Shown: one piece after another, positions 1 through 7,186 of the stretch
Layout of the letters: every line of letters starts with the position of its first letter
How positions within the stretch are numbered: position 1 is the first letter of the stretch
Source: Deltaproteobacteria bacterium
GTDB taxonomy: Bacteria; Desulfobacterota; Anaeroferrophillalia; Anaeroferrophillales; Tharpellaceae
NCBI GenBank assembly: GCA_016938065.1
Contig: JAFGVI010000126.1
Span: forward strand, 1-45,339
Direction: 5' to 3'
Length of the DNA stretch: 45,339 nucleotides
The notes under the pieces: generated by a model
The model's database searches: none
Told to the model about the DNA's origin: nothing
What the model saw: only the letters and a program-made list of their open reading frames with translations
Position numbers and translations under genes: made by a program

Positions 1-1287
1 AAAGTCGACGCCAACAGCGGTGAACCCATTTTTGGAATCGGGCTGACCCTGGCTATCGCTCTGGCGGCCGTTTTTCTCGGCGGCCTCAACAGTGTCGCTC
101 AGGTCGTCACCATGTTTTTCCTAACCGTCTACGGCACCACCAATCTCGTCGCCACCCTGGAAAAAGCCTCCCGCAACCCGTCCTGGCGGCCGGCCATCGA
201 TATCCCCTGGTATATCAGTCTGTTCGGAGCTTTGAGTTGTTTTGCGGTTATGGCTCTAATCAATGTCGGCGCCAGCCTGACAGCCATCGCCGTCGAGATC
301 GGCATCTGGCTCTATCTCAAACAGAAAATCAACCGTGAAACCTGGGGTGATGTCTGGCGCGATGTCTATGTCGCCCTGATCCGCTGGGCCTTGGTGCGCC
401 TTGCGCAACGGCCGATGACGGTTCGTAACTGGCGCCCGCATATTCTGGTTTTTGTCAGCAGCATCAGCAAACGCCTGGAACTGGTCCGCTTCGCCACCTG
501 GTTTTCCGAAAATCGCGGCCTCGTGACCGCCTGTGAACTGATCGTCGGGGATCTGCTCGACTTTGAAATTGACACCAAGGCCCGGCAGGAACAGGCCCGG
601 CAACTTTTACGCACCGCCGACATTACGGCCTTCCCCGAAGTCAATGTCGTCCACGATATCGAACGTGGGGTTATCGCCGTGGCTCAGGCCAACGGTCTGG
701 CCGGCATCGAAAGCAACACCATACTTTTAGGCATGGCTGACGACCCGCAGCGGCTGGCCGCCTTTTTAAAACTTATCAGACGTCTCGAAACCATCAACCG
801 CTCGCTGATTATCGGCAGCCTGGTCCCACAGCTGCCGGGCTGGGAAAAGAGGAGTAAAACCATTCATATCTGGTGGGGGGGTCTGCAGCGCAATGGCGAT
901 CTGATGCTCCTGCTCGCCTATCTTCTGACCCATAACCCGGAATGGCAGGAGAGCAGAATCAAGGTTTTAAGCATTGCCTCAAATGAGCTGATGCGCCAAA
1001 GGACCGAAATTATACTCAATCAACTGATTCCTGAAATTCGCATCAAGGCCGAAATTGAAATACTGGTCTTGAATGATGACTTCAACGTTAAAGAGATGAT
1101 GATGCTGAAAAGCAGTGAAGCCGACATCGTCTTTCTCGGTCTGGCGACCCCGGAAGAGGGCAAAGAGGAGGAGCATGCCAGGCGCCTGATTGGTATGGCT
1201 GAAGGTCTGCCAACATGCTTTTTTGTTCACAACGGCAGTCTCTTTATCGGTGATCTGGTGACCCCGGAAAGTGGAACAGCCGGTTGA
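1..1287 (+). CDS. Cation-chloride cotransporter (SLC12 family), C-terminal part
   Basis: The reading frame is open from the first base, so the N-terminus lies outside the window; 428 residues are visible. The fragment begins with two hydrophobic stretches (about residues 13-50 and 70-105) that look like the last transmembrane helices of an amino-acid permease/SLC12 fold. About 310 soluble residues follow. Near residue 288 the segment IHIWWGG...DLMLLLAYLL resembles the WW...DGGLxLLLPYLL motif of the cytosolic domain of Na-K-Cl and K-Cl cotransporters. The family moves chloride with Na+ and/or K+ across the inner membrane; the ions used here cannot be read from this part. It ends 28 bp from the convergent sigma-54 activator gene, with no clear terminator between them. 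Confidence 0.8.
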   Translation, partial: KVDANSGEPIFGIGLTLAIALAAVFLGGLNSVAQVVTMFFLTVYGTTNLVATLEKASRNPSWRPAIDIPWYISLFGALSCFAVMALINVGASLTAIAVEIGIWLYLKQKINRETWGDVWRDVYVALIRWALVRLAQRPMTVRNWRPHILVFVSSISKRLELVRFATWFSENRGLVTACELIVGDLLDFEIDTKARQEQARQLLRTADITAFPEVNVVHDIERGVIAVAQANGLAGIESNTILLGMADDPQRLAAFLKLIRRLETINRSLIIGSLVPQLPGWEKRSKTIHIWWGGLQRNGDLMLLLAYLLTHNPEWQESRIKVLSIASNELMRQRTEIILNQLIPEIRIKAEIEILVLNDDFNVKEMMMLKSSEADIVFLGLATPEEGKEEEHARRLIGMAEGLPTCFFVHNGSLFIGDLVTPESGTAG

Positions 1288-1302
1288 TTACGCGCTTCAT
1301 GA

Positions 1303-1333
1303 CTTGAATGTTTCCTTACTTGAATGTTTCCTT
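1303..1333. repeat. 16-bp tandem duplication at the 3' end of the sigma-54 activator gene
   Basis: The 15-mer CTTGAATGTTTCCTT occurs at 1303-1317 and again at 1319-1333, giving a period of 16 bp. On the minus strand the first copy encodes the last residues and makes the present TAA stop. The second copy lies just after the stop. Without the duplication the frame would end one codon later at a TGA. Confidence 0.9.
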
Positions 1334-2722
1334 CCGCAAGCCATAGCAGCGCATCTTATTGTAAAGACTGCGAGGATGAATGCCGGCAAGTTTCGCCGCC
1401 TCAGCCATCCGCCCCCGGGTTTTGCGCAGAATCTGTTCGAGATAGAGGCCCTCAACCTGCTTTTCAACCATAAGCAGCACCTCGGGCAGGGTCTTTTTCT
1501 CCCAGGTAGCCGGTTCGGCGAGCAGAAAAGTGTTCGCCCCTTTAACAACATCCGCACTGTCACGAAAAATGGCGGGCAGATCAGCCGGGGTTATCTCAAC
1601 CCCTTTACTCAGCAGCATCGCCCTCTCCAGCACATTCATCAATTCCCGCACATTCCCCGGCCAGTCGTAACGGCAAAGCGCATCCAGCGCTTCCCTGGAG
1701 ATACAGGTCGGTCCCCTTCCGATTTTGCTGCGCAGAGAGATCGCAAACATCTCGGCCATAGCCGGAATATCCTCGCGGCGACTGCGCAGCGGAGGAATCA
1801 ACAGGGTTATGACATTAAGCCGATAATAGAGGTCCTGACGAAAATTGCCCAGGGCCACCTCTTTCTCAAGATCCTTGTTGGTCGCAGCAATAATCCGCAC
1901 ATCGACCCACAAAGGTTTCTCGGCTCCAACCGGGGTCACCTCCTGTTCCTGCAGCACTCGAAGCAGTTTGACCTGCATATGCAGCGGCATATCACCAATT
2001 TCATCGAGAAAAATAGTGCCCTGATGGGCCAGTTCAAAAGCCCCCCGCCGGGCCCGAATCGCCCCGGTAAAAGCCCCCCGCTCATGACCGAACATCTCGC
2101 TCTCCAGCAGCTGATCCGGCACTGCCGCCGTATTGACGGCAATAAAGGGACCGCTTGATCGATGGCTTTCCGCATGAATAACCTTGGCCAGGTGTTCCTT
2201 ACCGACCCCGGTTTCACCGAGAATCAACAGGGCGGAGTCAGTTGCCACAACCTGCTGCACCTCCTCCATGAAAAATTTCATCGCCTGGTTGCGCGAAGAA
2301 AAGTCACGCATTTCCGGTTTGACCCGACCATTCATATCATAACGGCCGGCGCCGTTGAACTGCCGCCGCGACTCTAAAATACTGGCAAAAGCCTCGACCA
2401 TGCTGCTCGCCGCGATACCGGCAAAAAGCACGACATCGGCTCCGGCCGCAAAGAGGCGGGCATTCTCTTCGGGCGAATCCTCATTACTTAAAATGACGGT
2501 GGTTGGTTTCTCAGGTAAATTGTTGAGCAGAGCCAGTCCGGACTCCACCGGCAGGGGGATATAGGATTCGCTGAGCACAATTATATCCCCGCAATCATGT
2601 ACCAGCTTCTGCCAGGGCTTACGAAAACGACCATAGGTTTTGACCTGCGCCCCGCTTTCGGAAAAATGATCAGCCAGAAGTTTTTCGAGCTTACGCTCTT
2701 TTAATCCCAAAGCAATTCTCAT
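1316..2722 (-). CDS. Sigma-54-dependent activator with a degenerate receiver domain
   Basis: This 468-aa protein has the NtrC layout: receiver-like domain (about 1-118), AAA+ domain (about 138-370) and a C-terminal Fis-type helix-turn-helix (about 435-462). The AAA+ domain is complete: Walker A GETGVGKE (169-176), the sigma-54 contact loop GAFTGA (216-221) and Walker B FLDEIG (238-243). The receiver is not standard. The acidic pair after strand 1 is missing, the phospho-acceptor position (four before Pro56) is Glu52, and the usual Lys is Ala101. It should bind enhancer DNA and drive open-complex formation by sigma-54 polymerase, but not through ordinary Asp phosphorylation. It is divergent from the polyamine-like operon, whose promoter at 2888 matches the sigma-54 consensus, so that operon is the likely target. 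Confidence 0.93.
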   Translation of the reverse strand: MRIALGLKERKLEKLLADHFSESGAQVKTYGRFRKPWQKLVHDCGDIIVLSESYIPLPVESGLALLNNLPEKPTTVILSNEDSPEENARLFAAGADVVLFAGIAASSMVEAFASILESRRQFNGAGRYDMNGRVKPEMRDFSSRNQAMKFFMEEVQQVVATDSALLILGETGVGKEHLAKVIHAESHRSSGPFIAVNTAAVPDQLLESEMFGHERGAFTGAIRARRGAFELAHQGTIFLDEIGDMPLHMQVKLLRVLQEQEVTPVGAEKPLWVDVRIIAATNKDLEKEVALGNFRQDLYYRLNVITLLIPPLRSRREDIPAMAEMFAISLRSKIGRGPTCISREALDALCRYDWPGNVRELMNVLERAMLLSKGVEITPADLPAIFRDSADVVKGANTFLLAEPATWEKKTLPEVLLMVEKQVEGLYLEQILRKTRGRMAEAAKLAGIHPRSLYNKMRCYGLRKETFK

Positions 2723-2760
2723 AGAGGAACCTTTATCTAAATATCAGCTTAAAATCGGCA

Positions 2761-2790
2761 TTCCATTACCATTTATAAACACAAATGGAA
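2761..2790. promoter_or_regulatory. Candidate enhancer/operator dyad upstream of the sigma-54 promoter
   Basis: TTCCATT (2761-2767) pairs with AATGGAA (2784-2790), and CCATTT (2769-2774) pairs with AAATGG (2783-2788). The dyad lies about 100-125 bp upstream of the sigma-54 promoter, a normal distance for an upstream activator site, and about 40-70 bp before the activator's own start. The AT-richness of the region makes a chance dyad possible. Confidence 0.35.
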
Positions 2791-2887
2791 ACAAATTACT
2801 CATTTAATCGTCAAAAAAAATTATCAGATTCAACCTCAAAACTACCTTTCTCTTTAAAAACAATAGCTTAAAATAATAAAACAGCAC

Positions 2888-2903
2888 TGGCACATGAAAT
2901 GCT
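2888..2903 (+). promoter_or_regulatory. Sigma-54 (-24/-12) promoter
   Basis: TGGCACATGAAATGCT matches the consensus TGGCACGNNNNTTGCW at all positions except two, with the required spacing between GG and GC. Transcription would start near 2914, about 220 nt before the start codon at 3134. The divergent gene encodes a sigma-54 activator, which supports the site being real. Confidence 0.75.
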
Positions 2904-3133
2904 GAAGGGAATTTCTGCCTCAAACACGACTAACGGGCCAAACTTTAATCGCGCAATTGCAGGTGAGTGCTACAATGACATACAAATTTGACGATGAGAT
3001 CTCCTTCAATCAGAAAAAAAACCGCCAGCAAACCAGACAAAAAGATAAAAACAAGAAAGAAATACGCCAGGATCGCTATCTGACAAAATATAACCGTGCA
3101 AAAAATTCAGCCAGAATCAGGGAAGAATATCAA

Positions 3134-3550
3134 ATGAACAAATCCATAAAAGAGGATAACCATCCCGGCATGTCGAACGCAGAAGGAAGCGAAGCTCAAG
3201 ATTTCTGGGGGATCGCCTCGGCTATCGATATCTACAACTGCAAACCCGAAAAGATTCGTGACGCCGAACTTATTCGCACATTCGTGGTCGAGCTCTGCGA
3301 CCTGATCGAAATGAAGCGTTTTGGCGAAACCCAGATCGTTCATTTCGGAGAGGATGAGAAGGTCGCCGGCTTTTCGATGATCCAGCTTATCGAAACCTCA
3401 CTTATCTCCGCCCACTTTGCTAACTCAAGCAATGCCACATACCTCGATGTTTTCAGCTGCAAAGCCTACGACCCCGAGACTGTACGCCGCTTTTCGCAGA
3501 GTTTTTTTGGCGGTTCTTTCAGCACTCTGCAGGTCAATTTACGGCGCTGA
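3134..3550 (+). CDS. AdoMet decarboxylase-like protein (SpeH/SpeD type)
   Basis: This 138-aa protein has the size and layout of the small bacterial pyruvoyl-dependent S-adenosylmethionine decarboxylase. Aligned by eye on the Thermotoga enzyme, Ser89, His94 and Cys109 fall at the spacing of the processing Ser63, His68 and Cys83, and Asp105 matches the conserved Asp before the Cys. The residue before the processing serine is Thr88 instead of Glu, and the usual His after it is Leu90. It may self-cleave to a pyruvoyl enzyme and supply decarboxylated AdoMet for aminopropyl transfer, or act on another amino acid as some SpeD homologues do. No aminopropyltransferase gene is present nearby. The start at 3134 has AGGGAAG 8 nt upstream. 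The next gene starts 1 bp after the stop. Confidence 0.72.
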   Translation: MNKSIKEDNHPGMSNAEGSEAQDFWGIASAIDIYNCKPEKIRDAELIRTFVVELCDLIEMKRFGETQIVHFGEDEKVAGFSMIQLIETSLISAHFANSSNATYLDVFSCKAYDPETVRRFSQSFFGGSFSTLQVNLRR

Positions 3551-3551
3551 A

Positions 3552-4529
3552 ATGATATCTGTCGAACTTATTAACGATCTTGAAGAGGGCCGCGCCCTCT
3601 GGCACAGACATTGGCCGCAACAATGTCTTTTCGATCTCTGGCCCTTAAGAGTGATCTTCATGACAGCTTTTGACCGGCAACCCTTATTTATCAAAGCTTT
3701 AAGAAACGGCCAGGTTGAAGGACTTCTCGCCCTTGCCTGGATCGAGGAAGAGGGTTATTTCGGACATTTCCCCGGTGAAACCTGGAACGCTAAAACCTGG
3801 ATTGAACAGAACCGGATAGTCGCCAGCAGTCCCCCGGTGGCGACTGAACTCCTGGCCGCTGTTCCCGGCCCGTTTCATCTGCGATATCTGAAGCGCAGCA
3901 GCATGATCTCATCCGAGTCGCAGGAACCGGACGAAATCAATTACAGCATGCGTCCCGCACAATATGACTGTTCTTTCGCCAACTATCTGGAGCAGTTCGG
4001 CGGCAAAACCCGCAAGAAACTGCTGAGTGAAGTTGACAAATTCAAGAAATCGGAACTGACATTCCGATTTGACCACTTGCCCGATATCGAGGCCATGTTC
4101 AAACTGAACCTGAAAGCTTTCGGCACTACCTCGTATTTCTATGACCAGCGCTTCCTCAAAGCTTTCGAGAGGTTAGCCGCATGGCTCAGCGAGGAAAAAC
4201 TTTTACGGGTCACCACGATTTTGATTAAAGGCAAGATTGCTGCTATCGACATGAGTGCTGTCTGGCGGAACTGCGGCATGGTTCTGGCCGGAGGCACCAA
4301 TCCGGATTTTCCCGGCATTGCCAAACTCATCAACCTGCACCATATTGAACGGGCCTGCAACGAAAAACTTGAGACGGTCGATTTTCTCTGCGGAGACTTC
4401 AACTGGAAAGAGCGCTTTCATCTGCACCGGCAGCAGCTTTACAAACTCTACGACCCTCAGATCAGCGCCTCGCCCTCCGGCATACTGGAAAAAACAAAAA
4501 TCCGGAACGATGAGAAAAAACATGGCTGA
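3552..4529 (+). CDS. FemAB/BioF2-like GNAT acyltransferase
   Basis: A 325-aa protein of the CelD/BioF2-like acyltransferase family (Acetyltransf_6). The C-terminal half carries the family pattern: a basic KTRKKLLSEVDK segment, a stretch ending in a GNAT-like acceptor strand, and VDFLCGDFNWKERF, which corresponds to the FDFLxGxxxYKxRW signature. These proteins transfer an acyl or aminoacyl group to an amine; donor and acceptor cannot be told from sequence. The start at 3552 is one base after the previous stop, and longer in-frame starts lie inside the preceding gene. The 3' end overlaps the ATP-grasp gene by 8 bp (ATGGCTGA), so translation is probably coupled. Confidence 0.78.
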   Translation: MISVELINDLEEGRALWHRHWPQQCLFDLWPLRVIFMTAFDRQPLFIKALRNGQVEGLLALAWIEEEGYFGHFPGETWNAKTWIEQNRIVASSPPVATELLAAVPGPFHLRYLKRSSMISSESQEPDEINYSMRPAQYDCSFANYLEQFGGKTRKKLLSEVDKFKKSELTFRFDHLPDIEAMFKLNLKAFGTTSYFYDQRFLKAFERLAAWLSEEKLLRVTTILIKGKIAAIDMSAVWRNCGMVLAGGTNPDFPGIAKLINLHHIERACNEKLETVDFLCGDFNWKERFHLHRQQLYKLYDPQISASPSGILEKTKIRNDEKKHG

Positions 4530-5805
4530 ATCAAGGACCCTGGTGGTCGGCACAACTCCGGATTACATCGACTGGTTACGCGAGAAAAGACCAGGACAAC
4601 TATTTTTTCTCACCGATCGCCGGGTTCGTTACCGGGCTCCAGGCAAGCAGCCCGGTCCGGGCGAAGAGCTCCTCTGCAATCTCAACGATCCGGAGGAGAG
4701 CCGTTTTGCTCTACTTGAGTATCTACGGACGAGCCTGCTTCGGCTGAACGGCATTGCCTGCTTCGACTGCGAAGCGCTGCCGCTCGCCGCTCTGGTTGCC
4801 CAGAGCCTGGCCCTCAGCTTTCCGACGCCGGAAGCGATCCGCAACTGTCGGGACAAGCATTTAAGCAAAACCCTGTGGCAGCGCCTGGGGGTTCGCTGTC
4901 CGCAATCGTACCTGTTGCAGTCGCCTAAGGATCTTGCCCGGCTCAGCAACCGCGCTGATAGTTCCTGGGTTCTGAAACCCGCCAGCGGCAGCGGCAGCGA
5001 ACTGGTCTACCTCTGCCGGAACCGGCCGGAGATTGAAAAAGCATTTCAGACTGTTTATCAGGAGCTGAAAAAACGGGCTCATCTGCCCCTCTACTATAAT
5101 CCGGACGGTGAACCGGCGGCAATTGTTGCCGAGGAGTACATCAGCGGCAGGGAATACAGTGTTGATTTTTTTCTCAGTGAACATGGTCTGGAAATTCTGC
5201 GGCTGACGGCAAAAGTCAGACGACCGGGCGATCCTTTCGGCACGATTCGCGGCTATTATCTGATTGAGGCACTGGCCCGAAACGGACTCGATGACAAGCT
5301 CCGCACCCTTCTCACCGAGGGGGCCAGAGCCTTAAGCCTCGAACAAACCCTCTGTATGGCCGATTTTATCGTCGCCAACAACGAACCAATGCTCTTGGAA
5401 ATCACCCCGCGACCGGGTGGTGATTGTCTGCCGGCCCTGTTGCGGGCGGCCGGCGAATTTGATATTCTGGAGTTTGCGATTGACTGCGCCCACCAGAAAA
5501 GCGTTCATCCGGTGCCGACCAGAAAGTTTAAAAAGCTTGCCGCCTTGCGCTTTCATGCCGAAAAAAGCGGCATCATCCGGCAAATTGAAGATGATAAAGT
5601 GCTTGCCGATCCGCGCACGCTTGAGTGCCGACTCATCTGTAAAAATGGTGATCGAATCTGCCTGCCGCCCCGGGATTATGATTCGTGGCTTCTGGGATAT
5701 CTCATTTTCGCGCCTCGCCCCGGAGAGGACATTGCCGATCAATGCCACGACCTGCACCAGAAACTGACGGTTGCGATCGAAGCAATCGAATCAGATGAGA
5801 TATAA
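4522..5805 (+). CDS. ATP-grasp carboxylate-amine ligase
   Basis: A 427-aa ATP-grasp protein. Visible elements are the ATP-binding strand WVLKPASGSGSELVYL, a second lid segment VAEEYISGREYSVDFF, and the metal-binding segment FIVANNEPMLLEITPRPGGD with the Glu...Pro/Asn-type ligands. The family joins a carboxylate (as acyl phosphate) to an amine, thiol or imidazole. It sits between an acyltransferase and a PLP decarboxylase, so it probably builds the amide that its neighbours modify. The start at 4522 gives an 8-bp overlap with the upstream gene; an in-frame ATG at 4510 would add four residues and cannot be excluded. The closest families are biotin-carboxylase-like or carnosine-synthase-like ligases, but I cannot name a substrate. 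Confidence 0.82.
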   Translation: MAESRTLVVGTTPDYIDWLREKRPGQLFFLTDRRVRYRAPGKQPGPGEELLCNLNDPEESRFALLEYLRTSLLRLNGIACFDCEALPLAALVAQSLALSFPTPEAIRNCRDKHLSKTLWQRLGVRCPQSYLLQSPKDLARLSNRADSSWVLKPASGSGSELVYLCRNRPEIEKAFQTVYQELKKRAHLPLYYNPDGEPAAIVAEEYISGREYSVDFFLSEHGLEILRLTAKVRRPGDPFGTIRGYYLIEALARNGLDDKLRTLLTEGARALSLEQTLCMADFIVANNEPMLLEITPRPGGDCLPALLRAAGEFDILEFAIDCAHQKSVHPVPTRKFKKLAALRFHAEKSGIIRQIEDDKVLADPRTLECRLICKNGDRICLPPRDYDSWLLGYLIFAPRPGEDIADQCHDLHQKLTVAIEAIESDEI

Positions 5806-5810
5806 GAACC

Positions 5811-7184
5811 ATGCCAACTACTGAAACAACTCTCTCCTGGCCGAAAGCAACTGAAGAATTCGCAGAGCCGATCCTGCCGCATGCGGAGTTGCAGGATTTC
5901 TGCGCCTTCCATTTTGACCGGCGCAAACTTTATCTGCAGCCGTTTAAAGATGGCCATACTTCACCTCTCTACCTGTTCGACCAGGCCATCTTAAGGGAAC
6001 GGGCACAGCGGTTTCAAGCAACCTTCAAAGCCGTTTTACCGGCTCTTTCGACTTACTATGCGGTCAAAAGCAACAACCATCCCGAAGTGGCCAGAACCCT
6101 GATCGAAGAGGGCCTGGGCCTTGATGTCTCAAGCGGCATCGAACTGACGCTGGCCCTTGATCTGGACTGCAAAGAGATCATTTTCAGCGGACCCGGCAAA
6201 ACCGATCAGGAACTTGCTCTGGCCGTGGCTCACGCCGAGCGCACCACCATCCTGCTTGACAGTTTCGGGGAGCTTGAACGACTGGAAAAGATCGCAGGCG
6301 CTGAAAAAAAAGAGCTGCGGGTCGGAGTGCGCCTGACAACTGAGGGTAACCCGCTCTGGCGCAAATTCGGTATCGCCTTGAACAGACTTCCCGAATTCTG
6401 GGAAAAAGCCCAGGCCTGCAAACATATTAATCTGCAGGGCCTGCAGTATCACTCAAGCTGGAATCTGACTCCGGATCGACAGCTGGGTTTTATCGCCACT
6501 CTCGGAGAGCTCCTAGCAAAAATGCCGGCAACTTTCCTCGAAAATTTATATTTTATTGATCTCGGCGGCGGCTTCTGGCCCGAACCGGGGGAATGGCTGC
6601 AGGCGCAGGCGACCAGAGTCGGCACCATCGGCAAGGCATTCGGCCACGAAATCAAAGATCCACTGAAGCACTACCGTCTGCCGGCCCTTCCCTTAGCCAA
6701 TTTTGCACAGAAGCTGGGCCAGGCATTAACACGGCATATTTTCCCAAAATGCTGCTGCCGTGTCTGTTTTGAACCCGGACGCTGGCTCTGCCATGATGCC
6801 ATGCACCTGTTAATCACGGTTGTTGACAAAAAAGCCGACGACCTGGCCATAACCGATGCCGGCACCAATACGATCGGCTGGGAACGGTTTGAAAGTGACT
6901 ACTTTCCAGTTCTCAATCTTTCGCGGCCGGAGCTTACAGAACATTCCTGCGACATTCTGGGCTCGCTCTGCACCCCGCACGATATCTGGGGTTACTCTTA
7001 CTGGGGTGAGACCCTGCAGGAAGGTGATACTCTCATGATTCCAAGCCAGGGAGCCTACACCTATAGCCTGAGACAGAACTTTATCAAAGCCCCAGCACCG
7101 GTGGTTGTTCTGGCAAAGCAGCCCGCTACCTCTTCTGCTCATAAAACTTGCACAGTAAACACCCAACCAAATCAAGGGAGATAA
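5811..7184 (+). CDS. Fold-type III PLP-dependent amino acid decarboxylase (LysA/ODC/BtrK group)
   Basis: A 457-aa alanine-racemase-fold decarboxylase. The PLP lysine is Lys86 in YYAVKSNN, GLQYHSSW holds the His that stacks on PLP, LYFIDLGGGFW is the phosphate-binding glycine loop, CFEPGRWL is the EPGR element, and SLCTPHDIWG supplies the active-site Cys/Asp from the second subunit. Family members decarboxylate diaminopimelate, ornithine/arginine, carboxynorspermidine or carrier- and peptide-linked amino acids. The CTPHD form of the Cys motif is more like the last group than classical ornithine decarboxylase, which is my inference. The gene begins 5 bp after the ATP-grasp gene and is followed closely by citrate synthase. 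Confidence 0.88.
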   Translation: MPTTETTLSWPKATEEFAEPILPHAELQDFCAFHFDRRKLYLQPFKDGHTSPLYLFDQAILRERAQRFQATFKAVLPALSTYYAVKSNNHPEVARTLIEEGLGLDVSSGIELTLALDLDCKEIIFSGPGKTDQELALAVAHAERTTILLDSFGELERLEKIAGAEKKELRVGVRLTTEGNPLWRKFGIALNRLPEFWEKAQACKHINLQGLQYHSSWNLTPDRQLGFIATLGELLAKMPATFLENLYFIDLGGGFWPEPGEWLQAQATRVGTIGKAFGHEIKDPLKHYRLPALPLANFAQKLGQALTRHIFPKCCCRVCFEPGRWLCHDAMHLLITVVDKKADDLAITDAGTNTIGWERFESDYFPVLNLSRPELTEHSCDILGSLCTPHDIWGYSYWGETLQEGDTLMIPSQGAYTYSLRQNFIKAPAPVVVLAKQPATSSAHKTCTVNTQPNQGR

Positions 7185-7186
7185 CT

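Larger units (their letters stand above)
2723..3133. other. Divergent regulatory region between the activator and the AdoMetDC-like gene
   Basis: About 410 bp without a convincing gene. It is AT-rich and contains a dyad at 2761-2790 and the sigma-54 promoter at 2888-2903. An in-frame ATG at 2957 would add 59 residues to the downstream protein, but that stretch is a Lys/Gln/Asn/Arg-rich sequence with no likeness to the family, so I treat it as leader. Confidence 0.7.

Noticed and set aside
1271-2158. A 295-codon open frame on the plus strand
   Set aside because: It is antisense to the conserved AAA+ region of the sigma-54 activator and its translation has no recognisable domain.
2957-3133. 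N-terminal extension of the AdoMetDC-like protein
   Set aside because: The 59 residues are Lys/Gln/Arg-rich without family likeness, while a good start with AGGGAAG lies at 3134.
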